Origin: Advenella sp048381675
GTDB taxonomy: Bacteria > Pseudomonadota > Gammaproteobacteria > Burkholderiales > Burkholderiaceae_B
Direction of reading: 5' to 3'
Assembly: GCF_048381675.1 (NCBI RefSeq)
Contig: NZ_JBLWIS010000009.1
Span: 1-64,000 of the forward strand
DNA length: 64,000 nucleotides
Positions within the stretch are counted from its first letter, which is position 1. Each line of letters starts with the position of its first letter. This document shows, in pieces, positions 8,501-16,928 of this stretch. The notes under the pieces were generated by a model that was not told where the DNA came from, searched no databases, and was given only the letters and a program-made list of their open reading frames with translations. The translations under genes and the position numbers were made by a program.

Positions 8501-9213
8501 GCATCAGGGGAAAACCGGTAGCCGATTCCCCATACCGTTTGGATCCAGCGTGGGTCTTTAGGGTCGTTCTCGATAGCCCGGCGCAAGCGCAGGATGGCAA
8601 TGTCGATGGCGCGGTCATTGCGTTCACCTTCATCGTCATCGCGGGCCAATGCCAGCAGGCGTTCGCGGGACAGGGGTTTGCCCGGATTTTTTACCAGGGC
8701 CTCGAGCAGGTTGATTTCGCCGCCGGTAAGTTTAACGATAGCGTCATCCTTGAATAACTGGCGCCTTGCCGGATCAAAGGTAAATGGCCCAAAACTGATT
8801 GGCGTTTCCTTGACCAGTGCCGAAGGACCTTTTTTGCGGCGCAATACGGTTTCTATGCGGGCCAGCAATTCCCGTGGATCAAAGGGTTTGCCCAGGTAAT
8901 CATCGGCCCCTGATTCAAGGCCAATAATGCGGTCAGCAGTTTCATCGCGGGCAGTCAGCAAAATAATCGGGATATCTTCATTCTGGCTGCGTAGCTTGCG
9001 GCAGGCATCAAGGCCATCTCCACCCGGTAGCATGCGATCAAGCACGATCAGGTCGGGTGAAAATTTGGTGATTCGCTGAGGCAAGTCTGTGGCATCCGGC
9101 GCCAGCAGGGTATCGTAGCCGTGCCGGTTAAGGTAATCGGCAAGCAATTGCCTAAGTGCCGGGTCGTCATCAACCACGAGAATTTTGATAAGCTGTTTTT
9201 CCATAATGTCCAT
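8497..9213 (-). CDS. ompR: OmpR/RisA-family response regulator
   Basis: The 238-residue protein has a receiver domain (ILVVDDDPALRQ; phosphoacceptor Asp in DLIVLDRMLPG; conserved Lys in YLGKPFDPRE) and a winged-helix DNA-binding domain (LTGGEINLLEALVKNPGKPLSRERLL ... IQTVWGIGYRF, quoted in part). A second ATG three codons in (MEKQLIK) is an equally possible start. It is cotranscribed with the overlapping kinase gene. Confidence 0.94.
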   Translation of the reverse strand: MDIMEKQLIKILVVDDDPALRQLLADYLNRHGYDTLLAPDATDLPQRITKFSPDLIVLDRMLPGGDGLDACRKLRSQNEDIPIILLTARDETADRIIGLESGADDYLGKPFDPRELLARIETVLRRKKGPSALVKETPISFGPFTFDPARRQLFKDDAIVKLTGGEINLLEALVKNPGKPLSRERLLALARDDDEGERNDRAIDIAILRLRRAIENDPKDPRWIQTVWGIGYRFSPDA

Positions 9214-9315
9214 ATCTTGCCAAAATACCTGTCATTAGGCAAGCCTTGGAAATAAATTGAAATTGAAGGATGCCCGGAAATCAGCACCGCCCGCAAAATC
9301 AAGGGTTGAAATGGC

Positions 9316-10020
9316 TTACCTGATATTAAAAGTGCGGTTGGCCTGGGTTTTTTGATTGTCAGCACTGCGAACCCGGATCGTGACTTTTCTGGGTGTCAAG
9401 GTTGGCGGCAACTCGAGGCTGCCACTGACTTGCTGGAAGTTGGTGACGTTGATCTCGGTGGGGGGTATTTCAGCATAGCCGGTTTTGCCATTGCGGTATC
9501 TTCCCTCAACAATGAATTCCAGTTGTGCTTTGTAATCGGGCTCGGTGTCATCGCTTTTCATGATGAGCAGTTTGTAATCGAGCTTGCCCATTGTCGCTTC
9601 AAATTCGGCAGCACGGATGCCTAGCGGGTTGCCGCTTGGGTCGGCAGGAATGGCTTTTTTGATGAGTTCAAGATCGGCTGTTAGCTGCTGGATGCGTTCC
9701 TGGCTGCTTTGCAGGGTGTTGCCTTGGGCAGAATTGCTTTTTTTCAGGGCATCAAGATCCAGGGTGGTTTTTTCAAGTTCGGCTTGCAGGCGTTGCTTGT
9801 CCTGTGTCAGCAGGCTGATTTCATTGGTCAGGTTATTGGATTCTTCCACGCTAAGACGTTTGGGACCATAGTTGGTTTGCAGAAACCAGAACCCGCCTGC
9901 GCCAATAATTACACCAGTAAAAAGGATGACAAGCCAGCGTGGCATGCGTTTGCCGCGTCGGCTGCTACTGCTTTCATAAACAGATGGTTTGAAAACGGCT
10001 CTTTTTGAAGATCCAAACAT
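9316..10020 (-). CDS. Membrane-anchored coiled-coil protein, unknown function
   Basis: The 234-residue protein has a basic N-terminus (SSSSRRGKRMPR), one membrane helix (about 28-46, WLVILFTGVIIGAGGFWF), a long predicted coiled coil (about 60-120, rich in Leu, Glu, Gln, Lys heptads) and a beta-rich C-terminal domain. The topology suggests an inner-membrane anchor with the bulk in the periplasm. I do not recognise a function. It lies between murU and ompR on the same strand. Confidence 0.8.
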   Translation of the reverse strand: MFGSSKRAVFKPSVYESSSSRRGKRMPRWLVILFTGVIIGAGGFWFLQTNYGPKRLSVEESNNLTNEISLLTQDKQRLQAELEKTTLDLDALKKSNSAQGNTLQSSQERIQQLTADLELIKKAIPADPSGNPLGIRAAEFEATMGKLDYKLLIMKSDDTEPDYKAQLEFIVEGRYRNGKTGYAEIPPTEINVTNFQQVSGSLELPPTLTPRKVTIRVRSADNQKTQANRTFNIR

Positions 10021-10059
10021 TACTGAACTATCCTTTGGTTACGAAATGAAGTGAATTCA

Positions 10060-10788
10060 TTAGGGTTGAATGGAGGCAGCGGGGGCTTTGTGATCACATT
10101 GTAACTGTTGGTCAAGCATTGCAAGCCTTTGGGGCGTTCCAACATCGATCCATTGCCCGGTATGCAGGGCGCCTTCAACAAGATGGCTTTGCATGGCCAA
10201 ACGCAACAGAGGGGCCAGTGGCATTGACTGTTGTGGATTGACGCCCCTGAAAAAGGACGGATGATAAACGCCAATCCCGGCGAAAGTGTGGTTAAGGCCG
10301 GCCGCGATTTTATTGTGCAATAAACCCTGGTTATCCAGATGGAAATCCCCTTCTGGATGATGGGGAGGATTATCTACCATGAGCAACCAGGCTTGTGTTG
10401 ATGCATTATGCAAATGGTTAACAACTGTAACAGCCTGCATGGGGTTCCAGTCACACCAGATGTCACCATTGATGACCAGGAAAGGCTGCTCGCCCAACAG
10501 GGGCAGGGCATTGGCAATGCCACCCGCTGTTTCCAGGCCTTTTGGGGCTTCAGGAGAGTATTCGATGGCAACCCCAAACTGGTTGCCATTGCCCAAAGCT
10601 GCTTCTATTTTGTGACCTAGCCAGGCATGGTTGATGACAATGTCGGTAATGCCAACACTGGCCAGGCGCTCTATGTGCCACAAAATAAGGGGCTTGCCGC
10701 CTACCGGTAGTAGCGGCTTGGGAAGGGTGTCGGTAAGCGGGCGCATGCGCTCGCCACGTCCGGCTGCCAGAATCATGGCCTGGATCAA
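10060..10788 (-). CDS. murU: N-acetylmuramate-1-phosphate uridylyltransferase MurU
   Basis: This 242-residue nucleotidyltransferase has the sugar-nucleotide signature MILAAGRGERMRPLTDTLPKPLLPVGGKPL and the metal site NGDIWCDW (quoted in parts under 20 residues: AAGRGERMRPLTDTLPKPL). In Pseudomonas, MurU makes UDP-MurNAc from MurNAc-1-phosphate in the fosfomycin-bypass branch of peptidoglycan recycling. Its start overlaps the end of amgK by 4 nt, which fits the same assignment better than a general glucose-1-phosphate transferase. Confidence 0.9.
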   Translation of the reverse strand: MIQAMILAAGRGERMRPLTDTLPKPLLPVGGKPLILWHIERLASVGITDIVINHAWLGHKIEAALGNGNQFGVAIEYSPEAPKGLETAGGIANALPLLGEQPFLVINGDIWCDWNPMQAVTVVNHLHNASTQAWLLMVDNPPHHPEGDFHLDNQGLLHNKIAAGLNHTFAGIGVYHPSFFRGVNPQQSMPLAPLLRLAMQSHLVEGALHTGQWIDVGTPQRLAMLDQQLQCDHKAPAASIQP

Positions 10789-11831
10789 AATGTATACCCC
10801 ACTTTGTGTTCGATGTTGTCAAGCCGGTCTAGCAGCCGCAGCAGGGGCTTGAAAACAAGATAGCGGTTGGCAACCTGTCGTACATAGGCATTGACGCGGG
10901 GAATATGCTGCAGGTAGTGGTCTTTGCCATCGCGGATGGAAAGTCTGGAAAATACGCCGAGAATGCGTAAATTGCGTTGCAGGCCCATGAATTCGTAGTC
11001 GATGTGGAAATTGGCAAAATCATCGGGGACGGGCAGTTTTGCCTCTTGTGCCATTTGCCAGTAGCGAATGGCCCAGTCCAGTTGCTGGGGCTCTTCCCAG
11101 GTGGTGCGGGCATCCATGATCAAGGAAGCCAGGTCGTAGGAAATGGGGCCATTGACGGCATCTTGGAAATCAATGATGCCCGGATTGGGACCATAGATGT
11201 CCTGGTCACACACCAGCAAATTGGGCGAGTGGTAATCACGGTGCACGAACACGGATGGTTGCTTGGCATTGTGGGCGACCAACAGGCCGAAGGTTTTTTC
11301 AAGCGCGTTTTTTTCGTCATCGCTTAGCTGGCTTTGGCAATGGCGGTTTACGTACCATTCGGTAAACAGTTCCAGTTCATCGCGCAGTCGCTGCGCATCA
11401 TAAAGAGGCAGGTCCTGAACACTGGCCTGCTGCATGCCTACCAGTGCTTTAAGGGCATCCCGGTAGAGTGATTGCAAGGTAGTGTCATCGACGCCTTTTT
11501 GAATGCGCTGGTAATAGGTGTCATTGCCCAGGTCTGAAAGCAGAAGCCAGCCGTTTTCGAGGTCTTTTTCAAGAATGGCCGGAACATTCAGGCCGGCTTT
11601 GGCCAGTTTTTCGGCAATATCAATAAATGGTATGCAGTTTTCGTGCTGTGGTGGCGCATCCATGATGATAAGGGGGGTCTTGTTGGTGTCCACGCGGAAA
11701 TAGCGTCTGAAACTGGCATCGCTGGATGCCGGGCGAAGGCTTTCAAGCTGGATGTTATGGGCATTTGCAATGCTGGCCAGCCATTGTTGCAAGGCATCTT
11801 TGCGGGGATCTGCTGAAACGTTTAAGGGCAT
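10785..11831 (-). CDS. amgK: Anomeric MurNAc/GlcNAc kinase AmgK
   Basis: The 348-residue protein has an aminoglycoside-phosphotransferase fold with the catalytic loop HRDYHSPNLLV and metal-binding IIDFQDAVNGPISYDLASL. AmgK phosphorylates MurNAc at C1, feeding MurU. The amgK-murU overlap and the divergent lptD neighbour match the arrangement known in Pseudomonas. The 289-nt gap to lptD should hold both promoters. Confidence 0.9.
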   Translation of the reverse strand: MPLNVSADPRKDALQQWLASIANAHNIQLESLRPASSDASFRRYFRVDTNKTPLIIMDAPPQHENCIPFIDIAEKLAKAGLNVPAILEKDLENGWLLLSDLGNDTYYQRIQKGVDDTTLQSLYRDALKALVGMQQASVQDLPLYDAQRLRDELELFTEWYVNRHCQSQLSDDEKNALEKTFGLLVAHNAKQPSVFVHRDYHSPNLLVCDQDIYGPNPGIIDFQDAVNGPISYDLASLIMDARTTWEEPQQLDWAIRYWQMAQEAKLPVPDDFANFHIDYEFMGLQRNLRILGVFSRLSIRDGKDHYLQHIPRVNAYVRQVANRYLVFKPLLRLLDRLDNIEHKVGYTF

Positions 11832-11950
11832 AATTATAAAATATGAGTATTTCGCGACAAATGGGTGACGAAACCTGATTCCTGAATGTAAAATCGGTTT
11901 AATTTCAGTGAAAGAATTAAAAATAACGATTTATATTAAAGAGCAACTAC

Positions 11951-11956
11951 TATAAT
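11951..11956 (+). promoter_or_regulatory. Candidate -10 box upstream of lptD
   Basis: TATAAT lies in the 289-nt divergent amgK-lptD gap, 165 nt before the lptD start. The region 17 nt upstream is AT-rich with only a weak -35 match. No clear sigma-E-type pair was seen. Confidence 0.3.
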
Positions 11957-12089
11957 TGGTCGTTTCGACTTGGCAATTACTCTGGAAAAAACCTATTTTA
12001 AGCTTTTAACCGGTTTTTGTCTTTTCTGCATCAATAAAATAGTCTGCAAAAGCAATGTCATGCGTAGTCGTTTGCAACCGGGAGTAAAA

Positions 12090-12143
12090 ATGTCTGTGTT
12101 CCATATAAATAAAATCTTGAATGGATTTGCTTTTTGTGCGTAA
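12090..12143 (+). CDS. Possible 17-codon leader ORF overlapping the lptD start
   Basis: ATG at 12090 is preceded by a good ribosome-binding site (GGGAG at 12080-12084). The frame reads MSVFHINKILNGFAFCA and stops inside the first codons of lptD, in a different frame. The lptD ATG at 12121 has no comparable site of its own. Translational coupling is possible; chance is not excluded. Confidence 0.3.
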   Translation: MSVFHINKILNGFAFCA

Positions 12144-14526
12144 AGTTCGTGCTTTTACTCTGCTAATGCTTGTTTCGCTGGCCAATACCGGTCATGCGCT
12201 GGCTGCACCTGGGATGCGTATTGATAAATACCCGACTTTGCTCGATTCTGCCCTGTTGGAGGTAACTCCCCAGGATAAAAACAGTATTGTTACCTTCACT
12301 GATAGTGCCAAGGCTGATTACAACAATAATAGCAGTGATATTACCTTGCATGGTTTGGCCCAAGTAAGGCGTACCGACGCTATCCTGAAAAGTGATCAAA
12401 TCCGTTTCAATAACGATACCGGTAATTTGATGGCAACCGGGAACACCCGTTTCTTCAAGAATGGTACCCTGATTACCGGCACGGGACTGCAATACAACAT
12501 TAATACTGACAGCGGCAAATTCTTTGAACCGGTTTTTAATCTGGCGGGAGGCGGAAGCGGTACGGCCAGCGAGGCAGAAGCCCTTGATGAGAATCACATG
12601 AGATTGAGGGAAGTGATTTATTCTGGTTGTGATTGCCCCGAAAAATTCTGGACCATCGAGTCTCCGCAGGTTGATATTTATGATGATGAGAACGAAGGGA
12701 TTGCCAAAAACGGCGTGCTTTATATCAAGGGCGTGCCTGTACTATGGTCCCCTTACCTGACGTTTCCTGTCAGGGAAGAAAAGAAAACGGGGTTTTTGAC
12801 GCCTACCTACGGTTATACATCACGCGGTGGGTATGATTTGGCCGTCCCTTATTTTTTCAATCTGGCGCCCAATTATGATGCAACCATAACTCCCCGCTAT
12901 CTCAGTAAGCGGGGCTTGTTAATGGGCGGTGAATTCCGCTATCTGATGCCCGGATACAAAGGTTCGCTTGCGGGTACCTACATTAACAAGGATATGGATA
13001 CACGCGATAAACGCTGGTCGTACTCCATTTTGCATGATCATCGCCTTGGGCAGTTCATGGGTCTGAATTTCAATCTGGACCTGGACTGGAACGGGGCTTC
13101 TGACGATAACTATTTTCGTGACTTTACCACGATGGGCCTGAATGAGGCCGATCAGACCTATTTGTCAAAACGGGCTACTTTAAGCTGGTCGGGCTATCAA
13201 TACTGGAGCGGCTACTTAACGCTGCAAAAGTATCAAACCTTGCAAGACGAAACATTAGGCCGCTTATATGGCCAATATGAAAAAGTGCCCGAATTCAAGG
13301 TGCGTGGCCGTCGATATAACTGGAACGGGTTTGATGTCGAAACAGACAATACCCTGACCCGTTTTGAGTTCCCCACTTATTTTGGTGATATTGTTGACCT
13401 GTCCAAGACAGACGGTCATCAGGCTCCCGATGGAACCCGCTTCTCATCTTATAACAGCATCAGTTACCCTATTGTCCGTCCAGGTTGGTATGTCACACCC
13501 AAGGCCGGTTTGCATGTTTCCCACTATAAGACTGACTGGTACAAGGAATTTGGACAGTATGCTTTCAGGAGCCAGGCTGGTACCCAGGATCGCTCCATAA
13601 GCCGAACTTTGCCTATTTTTTCGGTCGATAGCGGGATGACATTCGAACGCAGCACTACCTTGTTTGGAAAACCGTCCCTGCAAACCCTTGAGCCACGATT
13701 ATATTATTTGTACATTCCGTATAAAGACCAGTCGGATATTCCCGTTTATGACACCGCCCTTAGCCAGTTTGGTTTTGGTACTGCTTACGCGGAAAACCGT
13801 TATAGTGGTGGCTGGGATCGTATTAACAGTGCCAATCAGTTGACGATGGGAATAACCAGTCGCTGGCTGGATGAAGACAGCGGATTCGAGCGCCTGTCTT
13901 TGCAACTGGCGCAACGGTTTTATTTTGAAGACCAGAGGGTTACCTTGCCAGGTGAAGAAGCCCGTAAACAGTCCAAGTCGGATTATTTGGCTGGCTTGAG
14001 TGCAGCGCTTACCGATACCTTGAACACCGAATTGGCGGTGCAGGTGGACTCCGCCGACCGTAATGTGGTGCAGTCGTATGCCTCTTTACGCTGGAAGCCC
14101 AAGCGCCTGACCAGTATTTCCATGTCTTACCGTTACCAGCAGGATCCCTTGCTGGATGCAATGGGCAATCCACTGCGTTACCAGTTGAAGGGCAAGGAAA
14201 CCACGAGCTTGTCAGCACAATGGCCGTTCACCGAAAATATATCTGGCGTTGGCCGCATTGATTACTCACTTCAAGACAAGCGCGTTACACAATCCATTCT
14301 TGGTTTTGAATACAAAGGCAACTGTTGCTGGACCGGCCGCGTAGTCATGCAGCGTTACGCCGTTTCAAAAGAAAAGGCAAATTCTGCTATATTCTTACAA
14401 TTGGAATTATCCGGTCTTGGATCACTGGGTAGTGATCCAATGAGTCTGTTAAGAGAAAATGTGCCGGGTTATGAATCAACAACCGTCCCGGTCCCAGTAA
14501 AATCTACATTTGAAAGGTATGAATAA
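12121..14526 (+). CDS. lptD: LPS-assembly outer-membrane protein LptD
   Basis: The 801-residue protein begins with a signal peptide (FTLLMLVSLANTGHALAAPG), followed by a periplasmic OstA/LptA-like beta-jellyroll domain (about 50-190) and a large C-terminal beta-barrel. Cysteines occur as SGCDCPE after the jellyroll and as GNCCWTG near the C-terminus; pairs like these form the inter-domain disulfides of LptD. With LptE it inserts LPS into the outer leaflet. The stop codon shares one base with the surA start (TAATG). Confidence 0.96.
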   Translation: MDLLFVRKVRAFTLLMLVSLANTGHALAAPGMRIDKYPTLLDSALLEVTPQDKNSIVTFTDSAKADYNNNSSDITLHGLAQVRRTDAILKSDQIRFNNDTGNLMATGNTRFFKNGTLITGTGLQYNINTDSGKFFEPVFNLAGGGSGTASEAEALDENHMRLREVIYSGCDCPEKFWTIESPQVDIYDDENEGIAKNGVLYIKGVPVLWSPYLTFPVREEKKTGFLTPTYGYTSRGGYDLAVPYFFNLAPNYDATITPRYLSKRGLLMGGEFRYLMPGYKGSLAGTYINKDMDTRDKRWSYSILHDHRLGQFMGLNFNLDLDWNGASDDNYFRDFTTMGLNEADQTYLSKRATLSWSGYQYWSGYLTLQKYQTLQDETLGRLYGQYEKVPEFKVRGRRYNWNGFDVETDNTLTRFEFPTYFGDIVDLSKTDGHQAPDGTRFSSYNSISYPIVRPGWYVTPKAGLHVSHYKTDWYKEFGQYAFRSQAGTQDRSISRTLPIFSVDSGMTFERSTTLFGKPSLQTLEPRLYYLYIPYKDQSDIPVYDTALSQFGFGTAYAENRYSGGWDRINSANQLTMGITSRWLDEDSGFERLSLQLAQRFYFEDQRVTLPGEEARKQSKSDYLAGLSAALTDTLNTELAVQVDSADRNVVQSYASLRWKPKRLTSISMSYRYQQDPLLDAMGNPLRYQLKGKETTSLSAQWPFTENISGVGRIDYSLQDKRVTQSILGFEYKGNCCWTGRVVMQRYAVSKEKANSAIFLQLELSGLGSLGSDPMSLLRENVPGYESTTVPVPVKSTFERYE

Positions 14527-16013
14527 TGCGTAGACTAAAACGCGTACGCCAATTCGCATTTGCAACCATTCCCGTTTTCTGCCTTGCTTTGCCAGTGGTG
14601 GCGCAGGCAGCACCGGGTATTGCCGGAAAAACTGCGAAAACACAAGCTCAGTTTGGTGATGGCATAGCCGCGGTAGTCAATACTGAAATCATCACCATAC
14701 GGGAGCTGGACAATCGGATGGCATCCTTGCGGATTAGCGGGCAGGGAGGCGCAAGCCGTGATCAGGTACTTCAGTCCATGATCGATGAAAAGCTGATGAA
14801 GCAGGATGCTGAGCGCATGGGTGTCACGGTTAGTGATGCCCAGATGAATCAGGTGCTGGCTACGATTGCCCAGCGCAATAACATCTCTGTCGATCGCCTG
14901 AAAGAAGAAGTTGGCCGTTCTGGCATGAAGTGGGATGAATATCTGCAAAACCTGCGCAGTGAAGTGATGATGGAGCAGTTGCGCAATCGTATTATTCAAA
15001 GTCGTATCAGTGTGACCGAGGCTGATGTTGATGCCTTTTTGAAGCAGCACCCTACCGGTGTGCTCCCTAAAAAAGAAGTTGAGTATATTGCCCCCCCACC
15101 CCAGAAACAGGTGGTGATAGAGCGCTCATTTGAGCCCAAGGCGGTTGCCTTGCAACACATATATATTCGTGTTCCCGACAATGCTTCTGAAGATGTGGTG
15201 GAAGCCGCCCGCAAGAAAGCCAATGAGGCGATGGGTAAAATCAGGCGTGGCACCAGTTTTGCTGCGGTTGCCAAAGAGTATTCCGATGCTCCCGAGGCAG
15301 GTAATGGCGGGCAATTGGGTATTCGCCTCTTTGAAGACTGGCCTTCATTGTTCGTGAACGCTACTCGTAACGTGGCAGACGGGCGTACTACTGGCGTATT
15401 CAAGGCGCCCAACGGTTTTCATATTTTGAAAGTGCTTGAACGCCGTGGCCTGGTTAAAGAAAACAAGCGTGTTGTCAATGTGCAGCCGCCACCACCACCC
15501 AGGCCGCAGCTTTCTCCCATGGAGGTTGCTGCCAAGCAGGCAGGGCCGGTTAATATAACCGAATCCAACGTTCGCCACATTCTGGTAAAAACCAGTCCGG
15601 TGGTTTCTGACAAGCAGGCTTACGAACGAATCCAAAGCTTGCATAACCGCTTAAGCAATGGTGAGTCGTTCGAAGACGTGGCACGTAAATTCTCACAAGA
15701 TTCTTCTGCTCCCTTGGGTGGAGAGATTGGCTGGCTTGCCCCGGGTGTGGCTGATCCCGAGTTTGAAAAAGCGGTGGCCAATTTGCAACCCGGACAAATC
15801 AGCAATCCGGTGCGCTCCGCTTTTGGTTGGCATATTATCGAAGTGCTTGATCGTCGTTCCGGAGACAAACAGCCTGAAATCCGTCGTACACTGGCTCGCC
15901 AGACATTGTATGAGCAGCGGGCAGAGCCCATATTTACCGATTGGCTGCAGCAACTGCGCTCACAGTCATTTATTGACAATCGCCTGAGCGGCTCTATCTC
16001 GGCCAGAAACTAG
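14526..16013 (+). CDS. surA: Periplasmic chaperone and peptidyl-prolyl isomerase SurA
   Basis: A signal peptide (about 1-28, ending VVAQAAPG) precedes the SurA N-terminal chaperone region (GIAAVVNTEIITIRELDNR) and two parvulin-type rotamase domains (about 205-305 and 350-450; the second reads VRHILVKTSPVVSDKQAY and LGGEIGWLAPG). SurA escorts unfolded barrel proteins, LptD among them, across the periplasm. At 495 residues it is longer than the 428-residue E. coli protein; the extra length includes Pro-rich linkers (EYIAPPPQKQ and VNVQPPPPPRPQ) flanking the first rotamase domain. Confidence 0.95.
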   Translation: MRRLKRVRQFAFATIPVFCLALPVVAQAAPGIAGKTAKTQAQFGDGIAAVVNTEIITIRELDNRMASLRISGQGGASRDQVLQSMIDEKLMKQDAERMGVTVSDAQMNQVLATIAQRNNISVDRLKEEVGRSGMKWDEYLQNLRSEVMMEQLRNRIIQSRISVTEADVDAFLKQHPTGVLPKKEVEYIAPPPQKQVVIERSFEPKAVALQHIYIRVPDNASEDVVEAARKKANEAMGKIRRGTSFAAVAKEYSDAPEAGNGGQLGIRLFEDWPSLFVNATRNVADGRTTGVFKAPNGFHILKVLERRGLVKENKRVVNVQPPPPPRPQLSPMEVAAKQAGPVNITESNVRHILVKTSPVVSDKQAYERIQSLHNRLSNGESFEDVARKFSQDSSAPLGGEIGWLAPGVADPEFEKAVANLQPGQISNPVRSAFGWHIIEVLDRRSGDKQPEIRRTLARQTLYEQRAEPIFTDWLQQLRSQSFIDNRLSGSISARN

Positions 16014-16016
16014 AAT

Positions 16017-16835
16017 ATGACAGCACATCAGGCAAGAAAGCGGTTTGGCCAGCATTTTCTGGTGGATGAAAGCGTAACAGAAGCGATTGTCCGTGCAGTG
16101 AATCCTGGCCGTGGTGACAAGGTGGTGGAAATCGGACCGGGGCTGTCAGCCCTGACGGCTCCTTTGATGGCCTGCCTTGATCACCTTACAGTAGTGGAAA
16201 TTGACCGTGATCTCGCACAGCGGTTACGCAATACCTATAGCCCTAAAAAAATAACTGTCCATGAGGCAGACGCATTGACGGTGGATTTTAGCCAGTTTGG
16301 CTCACCCTTGAGGGTGGTGGGTAATTTGCCCTACAATATTTCCAGTCCGTTGCTGTTTCATTTGATGGATTTTGCCGATCAGGTGCAGGATCAGCATTTT
16401 ATGCTGCAAAAAGAGGTTATAGACCGGATGGTGGCAAAGCCGGGCTCATCCGATTATGGTCGCTTGTCAGTGATGTTGCAGTCCCGTTATAAGATCCATT
16501 GGCTTTTTGATGTGCCACCCGAAGCATTTGATCCCCCTCCGCGGGTGATGTCGGCCGTGGTGCGCATGATTCCTTTGCCTGAATCCCGTCCTGCACCCAA
16601 ACAATGGCGGGTTTTTGAACAGGTGGTCGCGCGTTCTTTCTCTCAACGGCGTAAAATGCTGCGTCGCTCTTTATCCGACTGGGAAATAGACTGGGAGGCG
16701 GTTGGCATCAAGGAAACTGCCCGTGCCGAGTCGTTGAGCGTGGCTGATTTTATTCGCCTTTCAGATTATTTGCTGGATAGTGGCAAAATATCCGTTCCAA
16801 TGCTAGAGCGTGGGAACAAGTCAAACGATTCATAG
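16017..16835 (+). CDS. rsmA: 16S rRNA dimethyladenosine transferase RsmA (KsgA)
   Basis: This 272-residue SAM-dependent methyltransferase dimethylates two adjacent adenines in the 3'-terminal helix of 16S rRNA. The motifs are RKRFGQHFLVDES, the SAM-binding VVEIGPGLSALT and the catalytic NLPYNIS. It starts 3 nt after the surA stop. In many proteobacteria pdxA lies between surA and this gene; here it does not. Confidence 0.97.
   Translation: MTAHQARKRFGQHFLVDESVTEAIVRAVNPGRGDKVVEIGPGLSALTAPLMACLDHLTVVEIDRDLAQRLRNTYSPKKITVHEADALTVDFSQFGSPLRVVGNLPYNISSPLLFHLMDFADQVQDQHFMLQKEVIDRMVAKPGSSDYGRLSVMLQSRYKIHWLFDVPPEAFDPPPRVMSAVVRMIPLPESRPAPKQWRVFEQVVARSFSQRRKMLRRSLSDWEIDWEAVGIKETARAESLSVADFIRLSDYLLDSGKISVPMLERGNKSNDS
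16803..16821. repeat. Half copy of REP-like element
   Basis: CTAGAGCGTGGGAACAAGT matches one arm (GAGCGTGGRAACRAG) of the elements at 18082 and 31304. It lies at the very end of the rsmA coding region, so chance is possible. Confidence 0.25.
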
Positions 16836-16850
16836 CGATAAAATTAAACT

Positions 16851-16921
16851 GGCTTGAACCAATTAAAAACCCCATAAACTTGAACTATTCAAGCTTATGG
16901 GGTTTTTAATTGGTTCAAGCC
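16851..16921. terminator. Long bidirectional terminator hairpin
   Basis: Two 34-nt arms (16851-16884 and 16888-16921) are complementary with a single mismatch and leave a 3-nt loop. The arm contains AAAAACCCC/GGGGTTTTT, giving a T-run on either strand. It separates the convergent rsmA and glycerate kinase genes. Confidence 0.9.
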
Positions 16922-16928
16922 TATGTCT

